This document shows positions 26,300 to 34,688 of a stretch of DNA of 64,000 nucleotides, piece after piece. Position 1 is the first letter of the stretch, and every line of letters begins with the position of its first letter. Location: positions 1,406,001 through 1,470,000 of the forward strand of contig NZ_CP080442.1 of assembly GCF_019597925.1 (NCBI RefSeq). The letters are read 5' to 3'. Source of the DNA: [Clostridium] scindens (lineage in GTDB: Bacteria > Bacillota > Clostridia > Lachnospirales > Lachnospiraceae). The translations under genes and the position numbers were made by a program. A model generated the notes under the pieces. That model made no database searches. It was not told the origin of the DNA and worked only from the letters and a program-made list of their open reading frames with translations.

Positions 26300-27208
26300 T
26301 TACTTGCCGCTCTTTGACTTGCCCGCCGTCTCTTTGAGCAGTTCCAGGAATTCTTCCCTGGCGGGGTTCATGCTGTTCTCCATATAGATTACGGAACATC
26401 CGGTGTTCAATGTGCGTCCGGCCATGGGAACGTAGCGAAGTCCATCCATGGGCATATCCTTCATGCAGGCGGGGACAATGCCAAAGCCAATATCAGATTT
26501 GGCAAGCAGAGCCATGCTGTAGTAATCGTTGGCATAGATTACTTCGTTGCTGCCCAGGCCGAGAATATTCATGACATTCCATATCTGCCATTCATAGGAG
26601 ATGATGTCATTCTCTATCGTTCGAAGCATTGGCTTTCCCGTAAGACTAGCGGGTTCCAGGCTGTCCTGCTGCGCCAGTTCATTGTCCGCGCTCAGAAGAA
26701 ACAGGCATTCATCCTTCCTCAGGGGATGGACTTTGAGCCATTGGCTATAATTGCGGTCGTAGTCGGATACTACCGCCAGGTCCAGATATCCATCTTCCAG
26801 CTGCTGCAGGACTTTCCTCTTTTTCTTTCCATAGATGAGATCTACCTGGATAGATGGATGGTCCTTATAGAACTGGCTTACGATGGGCGTGATGGCAAAC
26901 TGTTCGTATGCGCCGGGATACCCGATCTTAATCAGAGGCTTATCCTCTTGCGAAACCTGGCGGGCATGGGAGATGGCCTGGTTGTAGTCTGCCATAATGT
27001 ACTGGCAGCGCTTATAGAGATAGCCCCCGGCTTTGGTAAGCGTCACGCCGGTATTGCTTCTGTGAAAGAGCTGGAAGCCCAGCTCGTCTTCATATTTCTT
27101 GATCTGCAGGCTCATGGCAGTCTGGGATATGAACTGTTCATTGGCAGCCTCTGTAAAGTTCAGATATTTGGCGGCGGAAAGAAAAAATGGGAGCCGTTTG
27201 ATGCTCAT
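26300..27208 (-). CDS. LysR family regulator divergent from baiJKL
   Basis: A 302-residue LysR-type regulator. The N-terminal helix-turn-helix runs LPFFLSAAKYLNFTEAANEQFISQTAMSLQIKKYEDELGFQLFHR in pattern (residues about 5-50), followed by the effector domain (IKIGYPGAYEQFAITPIVSQF, LDLAVVSDYDR). ATG at 27208 is chosen because GGAGG lies just upstream; a longer in-frame start at 27259 lacks such a site. LysR proteins usually activate the divergent neighbour, here baiJKL, in response to a pathway metabolite. A bile acid effector is a guess. Confidence 0.88.
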   Translation of the reverse strand: MSIKRLPFFLSAAKYLNFTEAANEQFISQTAMSLQIKKYEDELGFQLFHRSNTGVTLTKAGGYLYKRCQYIMADYNQAISHARQVSQEDKPLIKIGYPGAYEQFAITPIVSQFYKDHPSIQVDLIYGKKKRKVLQQLEDGYLDLAVVSDYDRNYSQWLKVHPLRKDECLFLLSADNELAQQDSLEPASLTGKPMLRTIENDIISYEWQIWNVMNILGLGSNEVIYANDYYSMALLAKSDIGFGIVPACMKDMPMDGLRYVPMAGRTLNTGCSVIYMENSMNPAREEFLELLKETAGKSKSGK

Positions 27209-27345
27209 ATGAATACCTCCTATCGTGGGAAGGATGCCAGGCATCCTTCTTTTTTTCATTCTACCATAAATTAAACTTATTGCGGGGGATTAATTTTAAA
27301 TTATACAGCCTGAATTATAAGTGTTAGAATGAACTTAATAAAAAA

Positions 27346-27361
27346 TGTTATTAAAATAACA
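27346..27361 (+). promoter_or_regulatory. Palindrome in the LysR-baiJ intergenic region
   Basis: TGTTATTAAAATAACA has perfect 7-bp arms around two bases and ends 26 bases before the baiJ ATG. LysR-type sites typically follow T-N11-A in a dyad, so it is a candidate operator, though its position near the start would fit repression or autoregulation as well. Confidence 0.5.
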
Positions 27362-27387
27362 AATGGTAAAAATAAGGAGGAAATGTT

Positions 27388-29109
27388 ATGGCACATTATG
27401 TTCCAGGCGCTTATGAAGGCATCGGCCGCGGATACCGCGGCAAACTTATCGTGAATGTAACCGTTACAGAAGAAAGGATTGAAAAGATTCAGATCGTCAA
27501 GCACAAGGAGGTGCGAGGTCTTGCATGGGATCTTCCCACCTCTCCGATCGAGGTCATCCCTCCACAGATTATCGAATACCAGTCGCTGAATATTCCACTG
27601 GTAAATGGTGCGGATCTGACCAGCGCGGCCATACTGGACGCGGTTGCGGCCGCTCTGAAAGCAGCAGGGGCAACGGATGAGGACATAGAACAGCTAAGAC
27701 AAGCGCCGGGGCCTGAGGCTCCAGAGCCAAAGGACGAGGTGCGCACGGTTGATGTTGCCGTATTCGGCGCAGGCGCAGGCGGACTGGCGGCAGCAATCGA
27801 AGCAAAGGAAGGCGGCGCGGACGTCATCCTGATCGAGAAGCAGGGAATTACAGGAGGCTCCACGGCGCGTTCCGGCGGAAAACTTCTGGGCGCAGGCACC
27901 AAATGGCAGAAGGAGCAGGGGATCTATGACACGAAAGAGATGTGCTATGACTATTTGATGGAAGTAGGAAACCGCAGGGGAGACTTTATGGATGCATCCA
28001 AGAACCGTTACCTTGTAGAGCATCTGAATGAGACCCTGGATTGGCTGGGAACGATGGGCTACCAGGTTCAGGACGTGGAGGCGATCCATGTATCCCTTCA
28101 GCCATGGAGAGTACATAACAGCATGGGCGGCGGCGGACAGACCAACGGCCAGGGCGGAGAGATTACCACTCCCCTTACCCATCATTATGTAGACAAACTG
28201 GGCGGTGAGATTCTATATAATACGGCGCTTAAAGAATTGCTTACCGATGAAAACGGTACTGTAAACGGGGCAGTGTGCGAGAAGCTTGACGGTTCAAAAC
28301 TTACGGTATACGCCAAGAAAGGCGTGATCCTTGCCACCGGAGGATATTCCCGCAATAAAGAGATGTGCGCGCGTTACCCGGTAGCCCATTATTTCTCAAC
28401 CACTCCAAAGAGCAATGTAGGAGAGGGGCTGATAGCGGCAGAGAAGATCGGCGCCCGCAACTTCGTGCATCCGGGAATCCAGGTGGTTTATACCAGCCTG
28501 ACCTGCGGCATCGGCATCAATGACGAGTCCGGGCTGATTGTCAATGAACGCGGAGAGCGTGTGGTGAATGAGTGGAGCTACCAGTATCATGTATCCGATG
28601 CGCTGGCGGCCTCCGGAAGCAATTGCGGATGGTACATTACCAGCGGCGACGAGCCTTACAGCGGCGTACAGTATGGGTTCAAGCAGGCAGTGGAAGGAAC
28701 CAGCAGGGATAAGGCGGCGGACAGCATCGAAGAACTGGCGGCAATGATAAAATGCGATCCTGCCGTTCTGCGCGCTACATTTGACCGGTACAGCGAGCTG
28801 GTTGACAAGGGCGTGGACGAAGACTTTGGAAAGCCATCCAGATTCCTGCATCCTATCAATGGGCCGAAATATGCAGCCCTCAGGCTTCACCCTTGCGTTA
28901 CGGTTACCTTTGGAGGCCTGGAGACGGATGTAGCCGCACGGGTGCTGGATACAGAAGGAAGGCCGATACCTGGCCTGTATGCTGCTGGCGAAGTTGCCGA
29001 TACGGGCATGTTCGGGACAGAGTATCCTACCTGCGGCACATCCATAGGCGGCGCATTGTTCTACGGCAGAATCGCCGGACGGGTAGCATCGGGACAGTCA
29101 ATGCTTTAA
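27388..29109 (+). CDS. baiJ: BaiJ-like flavoprotein (FMN-bind plus FAD-binding reductase), candidate bile acid delta-4 reductase
   Basis: A 573-residue flavoprotein. Residues 1 to about 95 form an FMN-bind domain; about 122-570 form a fumarate reductase/3-ketosteroid dehydrogenase-type FAD domain (VAVFGAGAGGLAAAIEAKEGGADVILIEK in pattern; TGGSTARSGG; GVILATGGYSRN; GLYAAGEVADTGMFGTEYPTCGTSIGGALFYG). Size and order with the next two genes match baiJKL of bile acid 7-dehydroxylators, where BaiJ/BaiP enzymes have been tied to reduction of 3-oxo-delta-4 bile acid intermediates toward 5-alpha (allo) products. In the FMN-bind domain the Thr that ApbE would flavinylate appears to be Asp76 (NGADLTS). 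Function is by homology and context. Confidence 0.8.
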   Translation: MAHYVPGAYEGIGRGYRGKLIVNVTVTEERIEKIQIVKHKEVRGLAWDLPTSPIEVIPPQIIEYQSLNIPLVNGADLTSAAILDAVAAALKAAGATDEDIEQLRQAPGPEAPEPKDEVRTVDVAVFGAGAGGLAAAIEAKEGGADVILIEKQGITGGSTARSGGKLLGAGTKWQKEQGIYDTKEMCYDYLMEVGNRRGDFMDASKNRYLVEHLNETLDWLGTMGYQVQDVEAIHVSLQPWRVHNSMGGGGQTNGQGGEITTPLTHHYVDKLGGEILYNTALKELLTDENGTVNGAVCEKLDGSKLTVYAKKGVILATGGYSRNKEMCARYPVAHYFSTTPKSNVGEGLIAAEKIGARNFVHPGIQVVYTSLTCGIGINDESGLIVNERGERVVNEWSYQYHVSDALAASGSNCGWYITSGDEPYSGVQYGFKQAVEGTSRDKAADSIEELAAMIKCDPAVLRATFDRYSELVDKGVDEDFGKPSRFLHPINGPKYAALRLHPCVTVTFGGLETDVAARVLDTEGRPIPGLYAAGEVADTGMFGTEYPTCGTSIGGALFYGRIAGRVASGQSML

Positions 29110-29156
29110 AGAACATGAAGAGATAGATTGTGTAGTATGGAAAGGAGATTATAGGA

Positions 29157-30470
29157 ATGAAAGGAACAGGCCTTAACAATTTTCCCCAGTTCGGCGTGAT
29201 GGAGGGAGTCAAGATTCTGGTATGCGGCGGCGCGATCGCGGGACCCTTCGGGGCTACGCTGCTAGGAGAGATCGGAGCGGAAGTCGTACATTTTGAATCG
29301 CCGAAGAACCCGGACAGCGTCCGGGGGCATTATGGATATTCCCAGAATCACCGCAACCAGCTGTCCATGGTTGCCGATATGAAGACGCCGGAGGGCCTTG
29401 AGATATTTAAGAAATTGATCAAGTGGACGGACATCTTCATTGAGTCATCCAAAGGAGGCACCTACGAGAAAATGGGCCTTACGGATGAGGTCCTCTGGGA
29501 GATCAATCCCCGGCTGGCAATCGTGCATGTTTCCGGATTCGGCCAGACCGGCGTGCCGGAGTATATCGGCCGCGCTTCTTATGATGCGGTGGGGCAGGCA
29601 TTCTCAGGCTATATGAGTTTTAACGGCACGCCCAAAGAGGCTATGAAGGTATCTCCTTATCTTAGTGATTATGTGACGGCCCTTAATACATGCTGGACAG
29701 CATTGGCCGCTTATGTACATGTGCTTCGCACAGGCAAGGGAGAATCCGTGGATGTGGCCCAGTATGAGTCGCTGGCGCGGATTCTGGATACGCGTCCTAT
29801 GGAATACTTTACCGATGGGAAAGAATTTCCGCGTACGGGCAATAAGGATACCCAGGCTGCCCTGTTCAGTTTCTATACGTGCAAGGACGGCGGCGAGATA
29901 TTCATCGGAATGAACGGCTATGGGCCTGTTCGCAGGGGGTATCCCCTGATCGGCCTGCCCAAGCCAGGGGATGGAGATCCGGAGATCGACGAGATCCTGT
30001 CTGGCTGGATGGCTGACACGGATCTGGGACGAAGGCTGGAGGCAGCCATGGAGAAATTCGTCTCAGAGCATACGGTAGATGAAGTGGAAAAGATCATGCT
30101 GGAGAACCAGATTCCATGCCAGAAAGTCTATACCCTCAAAGATTGTGCAAAAGATCCGCACTGGAAGGCAAGAGATATCTTTGTCGAGTGGGATGACCCT
30201 ATGATGGGAAGGGTAAAAGGCCTTGGTATCATCAATAAGTGGAAGAATAATCCGGGCGAGATCAAATGGGGCGCCCCTCTGTTCGGTGAGAATAACGAGG
30301 AGGTGCTCAAAGATCTGGGCTATACCGAGGAAGAGATTGAAGATTTTGCCAAACGGGGCATTACGGCATCCTTTGACTTTGATCAGACGTATGAAATATA
30401 TAAGCTCGAAGAACTATTTCCGCATTACAGGGAAGGATTTACCGAACGTTGGAAAAAGGAGGAAGAATAG
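29157..30470 (+). CDS. baiK: BaiK-like bile acid CoA transferase (class III, CaiB/BaiF family)
   Basis: A 437-residue family III CoA-transferase. Typical features are GVKILVCGGAIAGPFGATLLGEIGAEVVHFE in pattern near the N-terminus, FIESSKGGTYEKMGL, VHVSGFGQTGV, and GESVDVAQYESLARIL around residue 200, where the acyl-transferring acidic residue of the family lies. BaiF and BaiK move CoA from a dehydroxylated bile acyl-CoA to a new primary bile acid, saving ATP. It follows baiJ by 47 bases and precedes the SDR gene by one base after the stop. Confidence 0.85.
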   Translation: MKGTGLNNFPQFGVMEGVKILVCGGAIAGPFGATLLGEIGAEVVHFESPKNPDSVRGHYGYSQNHRNQLSMVADMKTPEGLEIFKKLIKWTDIFIESSKGGTYEKMGLTDEVLWEINPRLAIVHVSGFGQTGVPEYIGRASYDAVGQAFSGYMSFNGTPKEAMKVSPYLSDYVTALNTCWTALAAYVHVLRTGKGESVDVAQYESLARILDTRPMEYFTDGKEFPRTGNKDTQAALFSFYTCKDGGEIFIGMNGYGPVRRGYPLIGLPKPGDGDPEIDEILSGWMADTDLGRRLEAAMEKFVSEHTVDEVEKIMLENQIPCQKVYTLKDCAKDPHWKARDIFVEWDDPMMGRVKGLGIINKWKNNPGEIKWGAPLFGENNEEVLKDLGYTEEEIEDFAKRGITASFDFDQTYEIYKLEELFPHYREGFTERWKKEEE

Positions 30471-30471
30471 T

Positions 30472-31281
30472 ATGAGATTTGAAGGAAAAGCAGTCATTGT
30501 CACGGGCGCAAGTTCTGGCATTGGGCGCGCCTGCGCAAAGATTTTTGCAATGGAAGGCGCCAAGGTTGTTGCTGCGGCCCGCCGGCTGGATAGGCTGGAA
30601 GCGCTGAAGGCAGAAGTAGAGGCAGAAGGAGGAGCAGGCTGCATCCTGCCTCTTCAGACGGACGTGCGCGTTCCAAAGCAGATTGACAGAATGTTCGATA
30701 CCTGCCTTGAAGAATTCGGGCATCTGGATATCCTGGTTAATAATGCCGGAGTACTGGATGGACAGCTGCCGATACATGAGACCTCCCAGGAAATCTATGA
30801 CTACGAATATGAGACCAACCAGCGCGCGGTCTACCTGGGCTGCCAGCGCGCGATCAAGATATTCCTGGAGCAGGGAACGCCTGCCAACATCGTGAATGTT
30901 GCGTCTGCGGCGTCCATACGCGGATTGAAAGGCGGCGCCACATATGTTATGACCAAGCATGCCGTGCTGGGCCTTACTCGGAACCTCTCGGTCAGCTTCT
31001 ATGAGAAAGGGATCCGCTGCAACTGCATCCTGCCTTGCAATATCAAGACAGAGATAAACCGCGCGGCCAGAGAGAAGAATATCGGCATCCTGGAGTGGCA
31101 GCTTCGGGCGGGCAATGCCGCGCCGCTTCATACGATCACTCCTCCGGTGGAGGGAGCCAAGCCGATTCTGGGACAGCCGGAGGATTGCGCCAATATCATC
31201 ACATTCCTGGCAGATGATAAGGCAGCCCGCTATATCTCCGGCGCAGAAGTAAAGGTGGATGCGGGATTCCTGAATATGTAA
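30472..31281 (+). CDS. baiL: BaiL-like short-chain dehydrogenase/reductase
   Basis: A 269-residue classical SDR: TGASSGIG cofactor loop, LVNNAGV, catalytic Ser in VNVASAASI, and Tyr/Lys of ATYVMTKHAV; the C-terminus SGAEVKVDAGFLNM is typical. It is the third gene of the baiJKL arrangement; BaiL is thought to act on a bile acid hydroxyl/keto group but its position specificity is not established. ATG at 30472 lies just after AAAGGAGGAAG inside the end of baiK, so the two are translationally coupled. Confidence 0.8.
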   Translation: MRFEGKAVIVTGASSGIGRACAKIFAMEGAKVVAAARRLDRLEALKAEVEAEGGAGCILPLQTDVRVPKQIDRMFDTCLEEFGHLDILVNNAGVLDGQLPIHETSQEIYDYEYETNQRAVYLGCQRAIKIFLEQGTPANIVNVASAASIRGLKGGATYVMTKHAVLGLTRNLSVSFYEKGIRCNCILPCNIKTEINRAAREKNIGILEWQLRAGNAAPLHTITPPVEGAKPILGQPEDCANIITFLADDKAARYISGAEVKVDAGFLNM

Positions 31282-31366
31282 CGCCTTATGTCCGCTTTGC
31301 CTTGTGATTTCGCTCTGTATTCTGTATAATAGGGAAAGAAATTGCGAAGAGGAGCAGGCGATAAAG

Positions 31367-33220
31367 ATGAATTTGCTGACAATGGAACATATAACGAAGT
31401 CTTATACGGACCGGGTGCTTCTGGACGATGTAGGATTCAGCATCAATGAGAATGAAAAGATCGGCGTAATCGGGATTAACGGGATGGGCAAGTCCACGCT
31501 GCTTAAGGTGGCAGCCGGGATCGAGCCATGCGATTCGGGAAAGATCAGCATGGGCGGCCAGGTGAAGATCTGCTATCTGCCCCAGACCCCTGTCTTTCAG
31601 GAAGGAACCACGATACTGAAGGCTGCGGTGGAGGGCAATGTGGATGAATTGAACCGCTGGACCATAGAGGCGGATGCCAAGGCCATGCTGAACCGGCTGG
31701 GATTCACGGATTATGAGGAACGTATCGGGCACATGTCAGGCGGGCAGAAGAAGCGGGTGGCTCTGGTCAATGCGCTTCTTACGCCTGCGGACATCCTGGT
31801 ATTGGACGAGCCGACCAACCACCTGGACAATGCGATGTCCGAGTGGCTGGAAGAGTATCTGATCAGTTTCCGGGGAGCCATCCTGATGGTGACCCATGAC
31901 CGTTATTTCCTGGACCGGGTGGCTACCAGGATCGTGGAAGTGGATCAGGGCAAGATATACAATTATCCGGGCAACTATTCTCAGTTCGTACGCCTGAAAG
32001 AGGAGCGCCAGAACATGGCGCTGGCAACAGAGCGCAAGCGAAAGAGCATCCTGAAGACGGAACTGGAGTGGCTAAGCCGTGGGGCCCGGGCAAGAAGCAC
32101 GAAGCAGAAGGCTCACATAGACCGCATCAAGGCCATGCAGGAGATCCGGGATATCCAGGAAGAAAAGCGGGTTGCCATGGATTCCGTGGCATCCAGGATG
32201 GGCAATAAGACCATCGAGCTTGCGGGTATATCCAAATCTTATGATGACAGGAAATTGATAGAGGATTACAGCTACATCTTTCTGAAAAACGACCGCATCG
32301 GCATCATCGGGCCAAATGGGTGCGGAAAATCCACGCTCCTTCGGATTATCAATGGGATCGTAAAGCCGGACGCGGGCAGTTTGGATATAGGACAGACGAT
32401 CCGCATGGGATATTTCTCCCAGGAGAATGAATACATGGATGATTCCATGCGGGTCATTGACTATGTCAAAGAAGTGGGAGAGTATATCACGACTTCCGAC
32501 GGCAAGATCACTGCCTCTCAGATGCTGGAAAACTTCCTGTTTGACGGGGCGCTTCAGTGGTCGAAGATCGAGAAACTCTCCGGCGGGGAAAAGCGCAGGC
32601 TGTATCTGCTGCGGATTCTGATGGGCGCGCCCAATGTGCTGATCTTAGATGAGCCAACCAACGATCTGGACATTCAGACGCTGACCATACTGGAGGATTA
32701 TCTGGACCGGTTTGACGGCATCATCATCGTCGTATCCCATGACCGCTATTTCCTGGACCGTACGGTGAACCGTATCTTTTCTTTTGAAGGGGACGGCGTG
32801 ATCCGCCAGTTCGAAGGCGGCTACTCCGATTATCTGATCCGTAAAGAATTAGAAGCGCTTCCAGAGGAAATGGATGCACCCGGCGCAAGAAAGGAAAGCC
32901 GGGATGACAGGACGCCTAATGTGGAAGAAAGTCCGGCAGAGAATTCGAAGGACACGTGGAAGAAGCGTGATAAGAAATTAAGGTTCAGTTTTAAAGAGCA
33001 GCGTGAATTTGAGGCTATTGACGATGAGATTGCAGCCCTGGAAGCGAAGATAGAGGAACTTGACAGCCGGATAGCGGCAAATGCGACCAATTCAGCCAGG
33101 CTTAATGAACTGCTTAAGGATAAGGAAGAGATGGAGCAGAAACTGGAAGAAAAGATGGAGAGATGGGTATATTTGAATGACTTGAATGAACAGATCCAGA
33201 AGTCCCAATCCGGCATGTAA
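31367..33220 (+). CDS. ABC-F family ATPase (ribosome-associated, Uup/EttA-like)
   Basis: A 617-residue soluble protein with two ATPase domains and no membrane segment. Walker A motifs are GINGMGKSTLL and GPNGCGKSTLL, signatures MSGGQKKRVALVNALL and LSGGEKRRLYLLRILM, Walker B LVLDEPTNHLDN and LILDEPTNDLDI. Between them is the ABC-F linker (about residues 225-285), and a C-terminal coiled coil rich in Glu/Lys (about 540-617) is typical of Uup/YkpA-like members. These proteins act at the ribosomal E site; some give antibiotic resistance. The start at 31367 follows GAGGAG. Exact subfamily is not settled. Confidence 0.88.
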   Translation: MNLLTMEHITKSYTDRVLLDDVGFSINENEKIGVIGINGMGKSTLLKVAAGIEPCDSGKISMGGQVKICYLPQTPVFQEGTTILKAAVEGNVDELNRWTIEADAKAMLNRLGFTDYEERIGHMSGGQKKRVALVNALLTPADILVLDEPTNHLDNAMSEWLEEYLISFRGAILMVTHDRYFLDRVATRIVEVDQGKIYNYPGNYSQFVRLKEERQNMALATERKRKSILKTELEWLSRGARARSTKQKAHIDRIKAMQEIRDIQEEKRVAMDSVASRMGNKTIELAGISKSYDDRKLIEDYSYIFLKNDRIGIIGPNGCGKSTLLRIINGIVKPDAGSLDIGQTIRMGYFSQENEYMDDSMRVIDYVKEVGEYITTSDGKITASQMLENFLFDGALQWSKIEKLSGGEKRRLYLLRILMGAPNVLILDEPTNDLDIQTLTILEDYLDRFDGIIIVVSHDRYFLDRTVNRIFSFEGDGVIRQFEGGYSDYLIRKELEALPEEMDAPGARKESRDDRTPNVEESPAENSKDTWKKRDKKLRFSFKEQREFEAIDDEIAALEAKIEELDSRIAANATNSARLNELLKDKEEMEQKLEEKMERWVYLNDLNEQIQKSQSGM

Positions 33221-33226
33221 AATCCA

Positions 33227-33255
33227 TTGACGGTTTTTTAATCCTATGATACGAT
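33227..33255 (+). promoter_or_regulatory. Promoter of the guanine deaminase/xanthine dehydrogenase operon
   Basis: TTGACG (33227-33232), a 17-base spacer and TACGAT (33250-33255) would start transcription about 20 bases before the riboswitch aptamer. Confidence 0.65.
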
Positions 33256-33283
33256 AGATTTATAAAAAATGAAATAACTGGAA

Positions 33284-33346
33284 ACTTATATAGGTTCATA
33301 ATCGGTTGAACGTTTCTACCAACTACCGGAATAGTTGTCTATAAGT
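33284..33346 (+). ncRNA. Purine riboswitch aptamer (guanine-type)
   Basis: P1 is ACTTATA (33284-33290) with TATAAGT (33340-33346). P2 is GTTCA/TGAAC with loop TAATCGGT, the J2/3 core reads GTTTCTACC, and P3 is CAACTA/TAGTTG with loop CCGGAA. The 3' junction reads TCTATAAGT, giving C at the specificity position (C74 in the xpt numbering), so guanine or hypoxanthine rather than adenine is expected. J1/2 is shorter than in the textbook consensus. Downstream, TATCCGCA/TGCGGATA (from 33346) and GAAGTC/GACTTC can form competing hairpins, a possible expression platform; no U-tract follows, so translational control is possible. Confidence 0.85.
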
Positions 33347-33403
33347 ATCCGCATGAGAAGTCTGCGGATATCTTGCGGACTTCGGGAAAGGAGGATATTG
33401 CCG

Positions 33404-34684
33404 ATGAATGAACCTATTTTTATTTTACGGGGGGATATCTGCTACAGCAGGAATCTGACGGAGCTGGCAGTCATGAAGCAAGGCTATGTGATCTGCAAAG
33501 AGGGGGTATCCCTGGGGGTATGCCAGGAATTGCCCGGAGAGTATCAGAATCTTCCTATCAGGGACTGTGGAGAAGATCTGATCCTGCCGGGGCTGTGTGA
33601 TCTGCACGTCCATGCGCCCCAGTATACTTTCCGGGGACTGGGAATGGATCTGGAACTTCTGGACTGGCTGAATGAGCATACATTTCCAGAGGAAGGCAAG
33701 TACCAGGATCTGGAATATGCCAGAAAGGCATATGGAGACTTTGTACATAATTTGAAGGAAAGCGCGACGACAAGGGCCTGCATATTCGGAACTATCCATG
33801 TGCCAGCAACGGAACTTCTAATGGATATGCTGGAGGCGTCGGGCCTGCATACTATGGTAGGAAAAGTGAATATGGACCGCAATTGTCCGGCTTATCTGAT
33901 AGAAAAGAGCGCGGACATATCCGCGGAAGATACCGTAGAATGGATTAAGGACTGTAAGAAGCGCTACCAGATTACCCGGCCGATCCTGACGCCGCGGTTT
34001 ATTCCCAGCTGCAGCGACGCTTTGATGGAGAATCTCAAGAAGGTGCAGATGCATTTTGGCCTTCCGGTACAGTCCCATCTGTCGGAGAATCAAAGCGAGG
34101 TGGCGTGGGTGCAGGAACTGTGTCCCCAGTCAGAATTCTATGGGGATGCCTATGACCGGTTCGGGCTGTTTGGGGCAGACTGCAGCACGGTGATGGCCCA
34201 CTGCGTATACTCAGACGTGAGGGAGCGCAGGCGCATGAAGGAAAATGGCGTCTATGTGGCCCATTGCCCGGAGTCTAATATGAATCTGTCTTCCGGCATC
34301 GCGCCGGTACGGGCATTTCTTAATGAGGGAATTCCTGTCGGGCTTGGAAGCGATGTGGCAGGAGGAACGAGCGAAGATATCTTTGCCGCCATGGCACATG
34401 CCATCCAGGCGTCGAAGCTCAGGTGGAGGCTGGTGGATGATACGTTAAAGCCTCTGACGGCTATAGAAGCATTCTATCTTGGAACCAAGGGCGGCGGCTC
34501 CTTCTTTGGCAAGGTGGGAAGCCTGGAAGAAGGATATGAATTCGATGTGCTCATCGTCGATGACAGCGCCATCTCCAGCCGGGATATGGAGGTGAAAGAG
34601 CGGCTGGAGCGCCTGATTTATCTTAGCGGGGGCGCGAAGATCAAGGGAAAATATGTAGCAGGAAAAGAGATATTCTGGAGGTGA
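33404..34684 (+). CDS. guaD: Guanine deaminase
   Basis: A 426-residue amidohydrolase that turns guanine into xanthine and ammonia. Family motifs are LCDLHVHAPQYTFRGLGMD in pattern (zinc HxH near residue 65), LLDWLNEHTFPEE, SHLSEN, MAHCVYSD and GLGSDVAGG. ATG at 33404 follows AAGGAGG; in-frame codons upstream overlap the riboswitch platform. The purine riboswitch just before it and the xanthine dehydrogenase subunits after it form one guanine-to-urate unit. Confidence 0.93.
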   Translation: MNEPIFILRGDICYSRNLTELAVMKQGYVICKEGVSLGVCQELPGEYQNLPIRDCGEDLILPGLCDLHVHAPQYTFRGLGMDLELLDWLNEHTFPEEGKYQDLEYARKAYGDFVHNLKESATTRACIFGTIHVPATELLMDMLEASGLHTMVGKVNMDRNCPAYLIEKSADISAEDTVEWIKDCKKRYQITRPILTPRFIPSCSDALMENLKKVQMHFGLPVQSHLSENQSEVAWVQELCPQSEFYGDAYDRFGLFGADCSTVMAHCVYSDVRERRRMKENGVYVAHCPESNMNLSSGIAPVRAFLNEGIPVGLGSDVAGGTSEDIFAAMAHAIQASKLRWRLVDDTLKPLTAIEAFYLGTKGGGSFFGKVGSLEEGYEFDVLIVDDSAISSRDMEVKERLERLIYLSGGAKIKGKYVAGKEIFWR

Positions 34685-34688
34685 TAGG

